A DNA stretch of 64,000 nt from Polyporus tsugae. Lineage: Eukaryota > Basidiomycota > Agaricomycetes > Polyporales > Polyporaceae. This document shows positions 45,101 through 57,599 of the stretch, one piece after another. Each line of letters begins with the position of its first letter. The first letter of the stretch is position 1. The notes under the pieces are model-generated. The model had not been told where the DNA came from, did no database searches, and saw nothing but the letters and a program-made list of their open reading frames with translations. The DNA lies in NCBI GenBank assembly GCA_024305745.1, contig JAHRBS010000010.1, positions 1,929,501 through 1,993,500 of the forward strand. The letters are read 5' to 3'. The translations under genes were made by a program, and so were the position numbers.

Positions 45101-48100
45101 AAATCGTCACTGATCTCGGCTTCAAGACCCACTACAAGAGGATGAGATGTGGGCAGATAAAGAAGGAAATGATATGTACCGGCATAACCAAGCGACGCTG
45201 CAGTGAGGCCTTCCGTATATTGACTGAGCAACTCTGCGACGGACGTGTGTATAGTGATGTGGGGCGATTCAGTAGCTGGACCTGCAAAAATGAGTGAGAG
45301 AGAAGTCTTGGCGCATATCTCGATCAACGTACCGGAGGTAAGGTTATTATACAATCTTCGGAAGTAGCGGAGTGCAAAACTGTTGGGCGTGAGGAAGCGT
45401 AGATTCGTGAATCGTCGCCAGATATCGATGGGTATAGTCTCTGTGGCGAACTTGAGCCACTGCGCCGGAACCTGCGATGTCGAATTGAAGCCGGTACAGT
45501 CGAAGATGATATCAAAGTTTCGGCTTTCGTTCGTGGCGGACGTAACACACTGTTTATCGCGTTCAGACTGTGCAGAAGAGTGTGCACGCGGGAGACATAC
45601 CTTGAAAATGTAGTAAAGCAACAACTCAAGATCCAAAACTTCCACGTCAATCTTCGACACAGACAAGACAAACACAGCGTCGGAATCCTGCACAAAATCT
45701 GAGTACAGGCCACATATTAGAAAGGCAAGCACTCACCTGGGGCGTAATACCCTCGACGAACAACCCCTGGATGGCGGTGGTATCGCGGCGATCACACCTG
45801 GACATCAAGTCGAGGTAATCTCGATGTTCTCGGCTCGTCAATGTGGACAGCTTGGGGCTCTCCAAAGGTTGGCCGAGCTCGACAAGGGCAGCGCACAGAG
45901 CGTCCCAAGCACGCTTCCCGTTCGCAGCGGCGGCCTCCGCCTCCGGGGTCATCTTCTCGGCAAGAACCTTCGATGAACTGAGAAGCTCCTTCCCGATCTT
46001 GTCAGCATGCCTTTCGAAGAAGCGATGGAGAACGATCGTGTCAGTATCGTCATAACTGCGCTCCAACCACTCATCCGCTTCCTCCTCTGGACCGGGAGGG
46101 GCATATTTCTACGAATCGGCTCAGCATAATATCACTGAATGGAGGTAGATTGGCGTACGTTGATCTCGCTCAAGAACTTAGTCACGGTAACGATGTTGTC
46201 CTTCAGGAAGTCATTCAAGATTACCATGTGAGCCTCCTTGCCAAATAGGATGTTGTTTGCCAAGTTCTGGATGATCTTCGCGATGACCATGAGCTCTCGA
46301 CGGACCGTAGGGTCGGGGGGAATGGCGACATCCACCGTCTCCGGGGTCACGATGGCGGGCGAGATGAACCTGAAGCGAAATGTGAGGCCTCTGTGGGACA
46401 GCTCAAGAAAATAAGCCGTACCGAAGGAAGATAAAGGCACCGAGGGCTGCAAACTTGGCCTCCGGCCACACCTCATTGCTGGCGAAACGTCAGTGACTGC
46501 ACTGGAACGACACACACAACTACGACATACACAGCTTTCGCAATGTGGGCGCAGATCTCTCGAATGATCCTGCGTGGGTATGAATGGGTGAGCTTCGCAA
46601 TCACGGCGCGGAACAATTAATTGCGCTCACGATGGCAGAGCGGGGATAGATGACGAGATGATTTCCAAGAACTTCCCGGTAATGAACTCGACGGTCTCTT
46701 TATTCTGTCTGAGTTCCTCTATGTTGACCTTGGCTGGGTCAAGCTCATAGCCGTGGCCGGGTGGCATCGTTGTCACGAGCTTGACGAGAGGGACGATGAG
46801 CCCACGGAGGTAGTTGTACCCGTACACTCTTGCAAAGGCGGAAAGGAAACGCGTGCACGTTGAGTTGCTTCGGAATAATGCAGTGTCGCTCTCTGTTGCA
46901 CAACGTTCAGCGTACATTCAGATTAGGCGCGGGTGCGGACTGCGTGCCTGTCTTCCCAATTTCGAGATCGATCATCGTCTTGAGTAAGTTCATGAGCGAT
47001 GACCGAGTGTCGAATAAGTTGAGGAGGACTGCGTTCATCGCATCGACCTCGTTCGGTGGGCAAATCTCGCATATAGCAAGCGCCAAAGCCATCTAGCGTG
47101 GGGTGAGCCACAAACTTTAGCGGAAAGACTTCAACATACTTACATCTGGACCTTTGACAAGCTGAACGACCCAGTGAGCATAAGACCTCGCGGAACTATG
47201 AGTGAGGCTGGGGCTTACCTCACAAAGAGGGCTTTGCTTGACAATGACCCGAGTCTCCTCGTTCGGGGCGAACTTGATACCTTCCTTGAGCACACGAATG
47301 AAGACATGCGCGAAGATGAGCCGCTTGACGGGTTCGGGTTCGTACGCCAGGGTGAGACAATGCTTCACACCGCACTCCGTGTTGGCGCTGACGAGAGAAG
47401 CAAGACCATTGATCAACAGCTCTCGAAGCTCCCCTTCACGTTGTTGGATCCGGAGCTAATGGGGAACGTCAGACCAGCGGAACCGAATAGAGAGGAAAAA
47501 TATATCTTACCTTGGAGTACGACGACTTCTCAGATATGCCATCGTCCCTCGGCTGGCAGCTCACGGTCAGCCAGCAGGAATCGAACTAAGAGGATTTCAC
47601 CTACGTTGCCGTCATATCGTGTGATCTCCCAAGTCTTAACGAGGAAAGTCGCATAGCGAATGAAGAGTCGCGATACCGCGTGCGCCACATCCTCTCCAGT
47701 CGTCCCATCTGAAGGCTCAAGCTGGAGACGCTCGAACAACGTCACAGCCGCTTTGAAGACACCGGCATTGAGCTCGTGCTGGGGGGTAACCACCGCACCG
47801 TCCTCTGGAATCTTGAACCAGTCAACATCTCGTCAACTATGAATGTCACGACGCTTACTGTGGTGGTCTCCTCCACCCAGTCGATGATGATGTCGACAAT
47901 GCTCTGGCGCACGGTGCTCTCCTTGTTCCGCATGATGACTGGCCCGGTCCTGCTGAACACGGTGTTGCACAGCGTGCAGAACTTGAGCTTCAGACGGGCG
48001 GCCGTAGGGTCTGTAGGATCAATCTTGTTGATGAACGTAGCCAGAGTGTAGAGCAGCGAGGGAATGTCGATGATGCGGAGGTCCTCAGCAAGGCTGCTGG

Positions 48101-51100
48101 CGTTTTCCGACAGTACCTTCAATATCGCAAGGAACTGGTCGAGGAAGACGACTAAGACGGGGTAGTTGACATTCCCGTCGTCCGTGACCATGCGGATAAC
48201 ACTGCGGAGGACATCAACGGTTGACTACCGCGGCAAGGAACACAGCAGGAACGTACTCGTCGAGCTGCTTGATGACCCTACCGTACAGGTGGTAACCGGC
48301 CTCGTTACTGAGCGCTTCTCTTGCAACGTCACGAACGTGGGGCGCGTCGTTCACCAAAAGGTTCACGGTCTCCGTCAAGAAGTTCGTGAGCATCTCCGAC
48401 GGGTCACGGAGCACACGGCAGCTGTCTGGAATGATGTTTGCAGGGATAGCCATTGCAAGCGCAGACGGATCATGGTGCTCCTGCGTGCAAGCCGCTCCGA
48501 ACGAGGACAAGAAGAGGGTGAGGTTATGCCACTGCGCTTGCCGGTCCTGAGCCGAGGAACGGAACTTCAGCAACAAAACAACAGCCGCAATACTGTGCAA
48601 GAGCCCACCTCCATGGGGAGCGAATTGTCGCCCACCGGCATCACTTCCTTCTCCTTGCTCTCCGGTCCGTGACTGGTTTGCTCGAAAGTCTGCCGGACCG
48701 TCATCTCCGTCAGCGTACACCACCGGAAGTAGAGCTCTTGCCAAACTGCGAGGTAAACAGCGGACGGTGACGTGAGCAAGCGCACGAGCTTCCTGATTCG
48801 CTTCTGGTGTCCCACTCGACCTGCTACATGTTAAACTCCGCCGACAGCTGAAAGGCGCATCGGCTACACACCAATCATCGACACCTTCGGATCGCCGAGT
48901 TGCTCATAAACAGGATGGCGCTTGAGCACCTCATCTTCGTTGAGCTCGGGCTGCTGAGGGGCATCCGGGAGGCGCTCGGCTTGCGCCAAGAGTCGCAGAC
49001 AATTGCAGGCCGTAAGGGAGACAATACCATCAGCGGAGCACAAACACACGAGGAACGCAATCTCCGCGAGTGCGAAGGCGGGAACGCGCGTCGAGATATT
49101 TCGGAGATCCTGGTGCTGCCCAGACTGGTTATTGTAGTCAGAATGGGGTTACATGAAGGACCGTGAAGATGGGAAAAACATACCGTATTTGGGTGAGCAT
49201 ACCTGTACATGAGCTCGTACGCGTGCTGGATGAGCATGCGCTGCGTCTGGAGATCAGTCCGCGCGTTCAGGAGATGGTTTGCCACCGACGCCAGCACAGC
49301 CGGCCTGAATGTTCGTCAACACTGACACACTGTCCCCGGAAGGAGGGTCCCCACATACCCGACTTCTGTAACCCAGCGGGAAAGCAACGGCCACTTTTCG
49401 TGATCTTGGTTGCACTGCTGAATAGATTCAGTGAAGTACCGGAATGTCCTTCCTAGTGACCACCGGATGGCAGGGTCTGCGGGCGCAATGTAGATGCTGA
49501 CACACAAATTGAACATGTCGCCGATCAGCTCATCTCCCAAACCATCGTGATACCACCAAATGTCCGCGCGCCACAGTGCCAGCAGCCCAAGAATCAACAG
49601 TTCGCGGTCGGGCAACGTCTCGGAGGTAAACCGCTTGGCCTTGGGCCGGATATTTGCTTTCCTCGAGGAGCCATTGGCGTCGACTTCGCTGCGGTGGATG
49701 TAGACGGCCTGTCGAGCTGCGCATGAGGCACGACACCCATGTGAGCAGGAGGCGACTTACATAGAAAATAGTGTTCAATCGTGTCATGACGCAGTCCTTC
49801 AGCGCCTGCAATGGACGTTGCCACGGGAGCTTCCATGACTGAAACCACCAACTCTGAGCTTCAGAACCATGGACTGTTGAAAACAAGAATGACTTACGTC
49901 GACAATCAGGGTAAGACTCGCTTTCACGACGCAGAGCTTGACCGCTTCTGACCGCTCAGGTTCAACGCACTGCTCGAAAATCTGAAGAGATTCCTCCTCT
50001 GGCAAGAAGCGGTAAAGAGCGGCCATCGTGTCCGATAATACCGCGACATCAATCTCGTCCGGGCACTCCCAGAACGGCTTGTTATTCCACTTCAAGAGCG
50101 TCATCTATCCAACGTGTAAGGATCGGTGTAGAGACAAGAACGATGAAGTCCCACCTTGAGCTCATGCGCGAAATCATAAGCCATCGAGATGAGAGGAATC
50201 TCGTTCTCGTGATCGGGTTGGGGCTTGACTCTGGAAGCTGCCCTGCAGATATCGACAGCGCAGACCAGAGCGACGTCGAAGTATTTCGAGCCGAACGCCA
50301 AGTTCTTGATGATCAGGTCGGTGATGTTCCGCTCCTACGACAGAAAAATCAGCCACCCGCATGAGGACATCATGGTGAACTCATCGCACCTTGCGAAACG
50401 CTCCTCTCTGACCGACAAGTGCATTGGCCTCGTATTCGCCCTTCAGCCGATCCCCGCTGATGGAAAGCAGCACGGCAAGAGTCGGCCAAGCGCCGGCCTT
50501 GTCTCTGCTGCTCTCCTGGAGGTCGTACAGCAGATCGAAGACCCGCTCTGGCGCGCCGTCGAGGCGCCGATGGTATCGAAGAGCGTCGTTATACTCATCG
50601 TCGCAGAGCTCTATCCAATTCCAGACCGCGGTCCGCAGCGCGATCGAGACAGGAACTTGCGCGTCCTTCTTGAGGTTCATTAGAAGGGAAGACAGCTCTG
50701 CGATGGATTCTTGTGTCAGATGCGTCAATACCTAGATAAATATCGGCTGCATTACCTTGTAGAGATTGCACTAGCTTAGATCGATCCAGTGCGCTATATG
50801 TTATCAGCTGAAGGTCAACGGTGTCTGGCTCGGCCTCAGCCGCGCTGGCGAGAGCGTGTACGCGTTGTCGGATCCTGCTGAGGACCACTGACCAATTCGA
50901 GGCGGACAGGTGGTAGACGATGCGGCCGGTATACTTCGCGATGGAGGAATGCAACGACAGCACCGATTTCGATACCAAGAACGACGTCTTCTCGTACAAG
51001 ACGGAATGTTGAGGCAACCGACCTGAAACGGAGCTCGTCTTTCCGCCAGAGTTCAACGACGCTGATGATGGGTGCTTCGCGCGCTTCATGGTCCGCTGCA

Positions 51101-52035
51101 CGCCGGGGACGATCGGCGGCGGAAGTGTCAAAAGCGCTTCGTCGCTCGCCCCAAATTCGTGGGACTCGACGGACTCCATGTCCTGGAGGGACGCATCGAA
51201 AGTCAGGTTTGTTGCGGAAGTAAGACGGTTCCTCCGAGGGGAGGCTTGCCGCAATAGGAGGACCATGACGCTAATGATGTACCGTGCGCAGTTATCGTCG
51301 AGGGCCGGGGGCTCGGCCAGAGTGGGCGTTGCAGTCGATAACTGTTCTGCCGATGCGTGACGGCCCCGAGCAGCCATGGGGAGGGGATGGTCTGGGGTTG
51401 TCGGATTGGAGTTTGTGGCGGGCCTGCTGCCCCTGGAACTTGGTCTAGTGTCTTCGATGCGGGGTCCCCAGCGGGACGCCATTGCGAAAGAGAAGACTTT
51501 GAGGAGGAAGAGCTGTGATTGAAGCAAGTCTAGGCGATGATACCCCACACTCTCGATTTGCTGCCACGAGCTCAACATTCATCGCTAGGAATGGCGACAA
51601 TGGCCGGCAAGACATACCTTGGAAAGCCTCTCCAGATGCTCGGTGAGGGCGAGGGATATCATGTCCAGCGAGTCATGCGATAGTTCCACCAATGCCTCCA
51701 CCGTCTGCTGAACTGCATCATCCGCCTCCAGCTCCGTTAATGAGATCCCCGAATTACATGGAAGCTGTGCGCGCGGAGTGAGAGGTGTGGCTGGAGACAG
51801 AGGATCGGGTGAGAGCAGTGCAATCGAGAGGTGGACTCACCTTGTTTCTAAGTCTGTTAATGAGGACTTGTACTACTTTTTGCTGAGGGGATGGGGGGAT
51901 GTTGTTGGAATATGGTAGATTGGCGTGTTGGAGGACTGGAGACTGCGCTGATATGCTGTGATTGGACCCATTGCTCTTATGGACCCGCGAGGTGCTCGCA
52001 ATATTATGGCTGGCGGAAGCACGCCTGGGAGGCAT
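42111..52035 (-). CDS. Neurofibromin/Ira-type Ras GTPase-activating protein
   Basis: This is a giant negative regulator of Ras that speeds GTP hydrolysis and so damps cAMP and growth signalling. The ATG at 52035 gives MPPRRASASHNIASTSRVHK; the stop is at 42111. More than 20 short introns divide about 9.9 kb. The long N-terminal half is helical-repeat-like with Ser-rich parts. The central RasGAP domain spans roughly 46950-46130: TALFRSNSTCTRFLSAFARV with the arginine finger (codon at 46870-46872), YNYLRGLIVPLVKL, RFISPAIVTPETVDV, IAKIIQNLANNILFGKEAHM. The Sec14-PH module follows (about 45730-45000): FDIIFDCTGFNSTSQVPAQW, ETIPIDIWRRFTNLRFLTPN and FALRYFRRLYNNLTSG, then AGTYHFLLYLPTSHPLVVGL. The C-terminal helical half ends VMKMIE. 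GAP plus Sec14-PH order is diagnostic of NF1/Ira. No break was found by eye, though not every splice was checked. Confidence 0.93.
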
Positions 52036-53866
52036 TGCTCATGGATCGCCGTGTACTGGGACACGAATCAGTCAGGGACGGGATGACCAGGGCTTCAGAA
52101 GGAAGTGGAAGGAAGCAAGAGGGAGTTGGATGATGATGGAGGATTCTGAGAGATCAGAGACGAGCTCTGGGATGTGCACAGACTGCACGGGGCAGAGCGC
52201 GACGTCCAGGGCGTTGGTGGCGAGCGACTTGGGCGCACGGCAATTGGGCAGGCGCGTCCGACGCCGGTTCCAATGCTTACGTACTCTCCCGTTATGGCAC
52301 GCCCTATACGGTCCACCCTCTCGGCAATGCATTTTAACCAAGCTGTAACTTCACCACTGGCTAGCATCCCCTATATAGTACTGTTCTGCCTATCCACAGC
52401 GATTATATGCGCCTCACCTATGTACCGGTACAAACCAATGTTCATCTGCATCTTAACCGATTTGTAAAACACCTCGCGGAAGCTGCGCTGTCATTCTCAT
52501 TATATCCCAGCTTGCATACATGCCTCGAGCAAGCGCCGGCGCTAGGGCAAAGTTCCATCGAGAAGCGGTGATACACTGGAGATTACAGGAGGTCCCCTCG
52601 GCGGTCGCCGATATCTATAGGGACTGTACCTTACAAATTAGGCGGACAATTGGCTGCTCGTCTTGATGTAGAACCACCGCGGTACGTACTACGTATCAAT
52701 CGCTCGCACGAGGAGAAAGGAGAAGAACAGAAGTCACAGTACGACATTACACTTCACCTCGTCGACGGCAACTGCAGAACTACATAGGTCTAGAAGACCA
52801 GTGATTTCAGCTGACAGCTGCTGATAAGCTGAAGGAGAAAGGGTTCTAGAGCAATCTGCAGCAGACCTGACCCATATGTGTTTGGCAGTGGCAGAGTGCG
52901 CCAGGCTTCAGACTCGGGGACGATCATCTCACCCAGGTCCCAATCGATACGGGGATCCATGCGCATATGGAAATATCAGAGTACTCATGAATATCTGCCT
53001 TAAATCGTGGCATCGTGCGTGAGTCACCTGCAGCACGAACAGGACCAGAAGTTACGACGGCATTGTTAAAGCAGGAAGCGCGCCTACCACATACACGTGC
53101 GTACTTGACACGCGACGATCTTTCAGCACGGACCTATACGGACCCACTGGATGGAGAACTTGGGTGACCTTGAGCATTTGAGGGACGACAAACGACGGAG
53201 CATCGACCGTGCTGTGTGAGCAGGAGTGGAGAAATGATGGGTGATGTGGCGAGGCAGAGGGAGCGTGCACGCGTGCAATTGAAACATTGTCAGACAATGA
53301 TCCGCCTCCACCCCAGCTGCGGGAGCGTCCACAATGGGCCTCAATGCGCTGGCTGCAATCAACGCATTGGCCAAGAAAGGACTAGATTGTATCGGCCGAT
53401 TTACCGGAGCATGAAACGCCTCCACCCCTTAGACGATGTCGACTGATATCCTCGTGGTGAGCTGGAGAGGCTGAGGGGCACCGGAAACTCCGCTGCAATC
53501 TGCACTCCGCCCCTCAGGCTTGGGCAGCTTGTCTCCGTCCCCCACCGCGGTCGCTCCTCGTAGAAAAACGCACATCCAAGAGGCGTCCTTTCGGACGTCC
53601 GTCATTCCTGTCGCATCGCTGTCGATATCCCTGCCTTTATCTTTCTGAATCGCTTTCCTCCGTTTGTCGCTGACTGGTCGTTTGCGCATAGCTCTTTCTG
53701 CTTGTTTTTCCTGCATCGAGTTTATTGTCCTTAGTCTCGCTGTCGATTCTCGTCATCTCTTGCCGCCTGGACGACGTCGTGTCAGAGAAGAAGCCCTGCC
53801 AATCCTCACGAAACCCTCTTCAGCCGATCTGCAGCACTCCTCCCGATCTTCACGTCCCAATCCGAC
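52036..53866. other. 1.8-kb divergent promoter region between the RasGAP and Csx1-like genes
   Basis: No supported gene. The right 400 bp (53440-53866) is C/T-rich and fits a promoter and long 5' UTR of the plus-strand gene. The middle part (52480-53000) shows no coding or repeat signal to me. Confidence 0.55.
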
Positions 53867-56800
53867 ATGTCACGCCCAGAACCCCACGGCCAGGACTACG
53901 ATCACCCTCAGTTTGACCCTCGCGCCAGCGGGGAGCATGTTGTCGGTGCGCAGGACTTTGCTGGTCACCTCAGGGATTATATGCCGCGCGACGGGTTCCG
54001 CGACCCCCCATTAGTCTCGCGCGACATGGGCCCACAGGAGTACGGCTCGACGACGTTCTACAACTCCTCGTACGGCTCATCCCCTCCACCGCCGCCCTTC
54101 ACGGCCGATCGCCGGCCGCTGACGTCCAACGCCATCTCCGGAACGGGCTTCTCGACCTTTGTGGGTCCGAGGATGCTCACCTCTCCGCAGGGAATCGGGG
54201 TCGGGGCGGGAGGAAACTGGAATTCGAAGCCGGTGTCGTTCTCGGCCCCGCCGAATGCGGGACGGCCGTCCGGGGAAGGGAGCGGAGGAGTGTCTTCACA
54301 AGTTCAACAGTCGGTCGTCTCTCCCCTCGCTCTTAACCAGCACCATCGCCCCTCTCCTCCCCGCGGCCTCCCCGACCTCTACACCTCTCCTCTCCTCGCG
54401 TCAACCCCTCCCTTCTCCGACCGCGACCACCGCGACACCTTCTTCAACCACCGCCCCCCGCCACAGCAGTCCTCTAGTCCCCTCTCCGTCCAGCTCCCGC
54501 CCGCGCAACCCCAGTCCCTCCCTTCTCCACACGCCGCCGCTCCCTCTCCTCGCACAACCCTCTGGTGGGGTGAGCTCGAGCCCTGGATGGACGAGGAATA
54601 CGCCAAGCAGGTCTGTAACCTCATGGGTTGGGACCCTATCACCGTTAAGGTCCCCCGCCCTGCCCCCGATCCCATTACCGGTCAACAGGCGAATAACCCT
54701 GGCTACTGCTTTTTGACGTTCCCCACGCAGGCGCAGGCGGCGTCAGTCTTGTCCCAGGTCAACAACACCAACTTGCCCATCATTATGCCCAACTCCTCCA
54801 AACCGTTTTCGCTCAACTGGGCGTCGTCCGTTCCTTCCGCACCTGTTCCGGCCGCTATGTCAGGCCAGACCATTTCAATTCCCGGTGTGCAGAACCCTCA
54901 ATATCCCAAGGAGTATAGCATTTTCGTCGGCGACCTTGCTCCCGAGGTGTCCAACTCCGACCTAGTGGCGGTTTTCCGCAACCCCGTCCTTGGCCTTCGG
55001 AATGACCGTGAGCCTCGCTTCATCCGTCCTTTCCTGAGCTGCAAGAGTGCGAAGATTATGCTAGACCCTGTGACTGGCGTATCGCGCGGTTACGGTTTTG
55101 TTAGGTGAGTGCAGTGGCTATATGCGTGTATGCGTGTATCTAATGCCGCCTATCAGGTTCACAGACGAGGCTGACCAACAACGTGCGCTGATTGAGATGC
55201 ATGGACTTTACTGCCTCTCACGGCCTAGTGCGTCTTTCCTTGCCACTCGCAATTTGTATAAGGTATATTGACTGTGACTGTCAGTGCGCATCTCTCCTGC
55301 TACGGCGAAGTTTAAGCCGGCGTCTGGTATAACTGGCTTTGACTTCTCGCAAATGCCGTTCCCGCCAATGCTCCCTCAATCCACTGGGCACAATGGCCAG
55401 GATTCCTCAGCCGGTCACCCCGCCCCGGGCGGCAATGTACCTCCCACCAAGAGCGTCTCGGCTCCCCTTGCCGGTGGTGCCGCCAGTTCGAGTTCTAACA
55501 GCTCTTTGACGGGTACGACCGTCTCGAATTCCGGGTCTGCATCTTCGTTGTCTGCTCCATCTCTCAGCTCCGGTACGAGTGCGACATCGTCGACATTGGC
55601 ATCCACTTCCTCCGACGAAGCCCTTAAGATGGGTCAGTATGCCGGTTCCAATGGGTCAGCTTCATCGGCGGCATCCAACAGTACCGCAGTGCCTTCTATC
55701 AGTGCACCTTTCGCCCAGCAAGCCAACGAACAGCTTACGGCTCAGCGGTACAACCTTTCCGAAGAGTCTTGGAAGCACCACGCCCAGGCGCGCGCCATCC
55801 TGTCGAACCTCATTGGTCCTAACGGCGAGCAGTTGACGTCATCTGACCCCTACAACACGACGGTCTTCGTTGGCGGCCTTTCGCCGCTGATATCCGAAGA
55901 TACCCTCAGAACGTTCTTTGCGCCATTCGGCGAGATCCACTACGTCCGTTTTCATTACTAGCCGGATGTTGATCAACTTGCTAAGGCTTATGTATACAGG
56001 TGAAGGTACCCGTAGGGAAGCACTGCGGGTTCGTCCAGTTCGTGCGCAAACCCGATGCCGAGCGTTCTATCGAGAAGATGCAGGGGTTCCCTATTGGTGG
56101 TAGTAGGATCAGGTTGAGTTGGGGACGAAGTCAATGTACGCATCACTCTCAAGCCTCTGTTTCCCATATACTCACTAGCCCATAGACAAGGCGGCCCAGG
56201 CCGCAGCCCAGGCTGCTCAGGCTGCTGCATTCCAAGCCCAGTATCAGGCCCAGATTCAGCAGCCCAACGTGGCACCGGGCCTGCCAGCCTCACAAAACCA
56301 GCAGTCGCAGCCGCAGTCGCAGTCGCAACCACAGCCGCAGCAACAGCCGCTCACCGCCGAGCAAGCTCTCCAGCTCTTAGAGAAGTTTGGGCTGACAAAC
56401 CTTCTAGCGAGCGGAAGCAGCGCCGCTGGAAGTGGATTGGAGAATGTGAGTAACGAGCGTCAAATTGCAGCTGCTCTGCTCAACGACGTCGATGGCGATC
56501 GCATTGCGTCGTTTAACGCATTCGTTCCTCCCGTTTTCGGCCCTCGCCAGTCCACCAATTCCTCCTCGACTTCGTCGGCCTTCTCCCCTTTCTCCCCAGA
56601 CCCCAACTACCTCGGAGAACGTGCTGGTAACGACGCTTCTGTTGCACAAGGCCAATCCCTTTCCCAGACTCCTAAGCCGTACTCGCTATGGAACCCTAAC
56701 CACGACGAGAAGGTCACCAGTGCGAACGGGAAGGTTTCCCCCACGTCAGCGCAGGCAGCACGTCCTTCGAGCGTCTCGCAACGGTTCTCGTCATTCCTTG

Positions 56801-57018
56801 GTGATACTCCGACCTCGGCGACATTCCAGCCTACGCGTACGTCCAGCCGACAGGAAGCACCAATTGCACGGCCAGAAGCTACCCGCCGGGACTCACGCAA
56901 TGAGGAGTACAGCTTGCCGGCTCGGGACCAAGACGGTTTCCGGGATCTCAACGGGACGCTTGCTAGTCTTGCCCTCGACGACCACGAGAACGGCCACTCG
57001 CAGACGGTCGCACATTAA
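53867..57018 (+). CDS. Three-RRM RNA-binding protein of the Csx1/Nam8/Ngr1 (TIA-like) group, 978 residues
   Basis: Exons 53867-55104, 55157-55227, 55285-55943, 56000-56135 and 56186-57018 sum to 2,937 nt in frame. The first 225 residues are disordered and Pro/Ser-rich. RRM1 is TLWWGELEPWMDEEYAKQVC...NPGYCFLTF (about 228-320). RRM2 starts YSIFVGDLAPEVSNSDLVAV and ends SRGYGFVRFTDEADQQRALI, followed by the conserved RPMRISPATAK. A Ser/Gly-rich linker of about 190 residues precedes RRM3 (TTVFVGGLSPLISEDTLRTF...KHCGFVQFVRKPDAERSIEK, then IRLSWGRSQ). A Gln/Ala-rich tract (AAQAAAQAAQAAAFQAQ, QSQPQSQSQPQPQQQP) follows, then a disordered tail ending SQTVAH. Relatives act in mRNA stability under stress (Csx1) or U1 snRNP function (Nam8); which applies is not clear. 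It is in tandem with eIF3b. Confidence 0.92.
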
Positions 57019-57522
57019 GTTACTGTCGCACGCAACTATCACGTACATATCCTCGCAAACTATCTCACCTCTCCTTCTGGCCCCGTTCTATCGTTTGGAT
57101 TCCTTCGTACGTATACACACTCCTATGGCTGTCGAATGTCTACTCCGCGTTTTTCATGGCGCTCTGAGTCCACCCGCTGCCTCCTGTCCTTTACCCATCG
57201 TAGCATGCGGAATCTGTTATAGTACACCTCACGTACGCATTGCATCTGCCTGTCTCCCCACATCTATTGACTCCTCGAACGTTCTACTACTGCCTCGATA
57301 CTCATCACGGTCGCGAAGCCCTCTCATCTCCACCTTCTCGTTTTGTTTCGATACTAGTTTCCTGTTGCATCTCGATAGTTACTGCTGTCCAAAGACACAC
57401 CACAATGACACTAATGACCCAGGACGATGGATTGACGTGTGATTTGGAGGCAAAATGTCCTTTCGATATCGACGTCGAAGGGACACTTGGTAGGCAGAGG
57501 CGCCCGTTTTCCAGAAAGGGAC

Positions 57523-57531
57523 AAACCCTAA
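57523..57531 (+). promoter_or_regulatory. Telo-box-like AAACCCTAA upstream of eIF3b
   Basis: AAACCCTAA ends 69 bp before the eIF3b ATG. AACCCTAA-type sites are bound by Tbf1-like Myb factors and are found at many fungal ribosomal and translation gene promoters. Position and gene class fit; binding is inferred. Confidence 0.4.
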
Positions 57532-57599
57532 TGGAGGGTTTCGACTTCTTTGATCCTTCCTAATTTTTTCTCTAGTCTCTCAACATACACCTGTTCATC

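Noticed and set aside
47174..48672. Plus-strand frames opposite the RasGAP gene (160 and 168 codons)
   Set aside because: No recognisable motif, and they overlap coding exons on the minus strand.
52520..52666. 48-codon frame beginning ATG in the gap upstream of the Csx1-like gene
   Set aside because: Short, no family similarity, no splice extension; probably chance.
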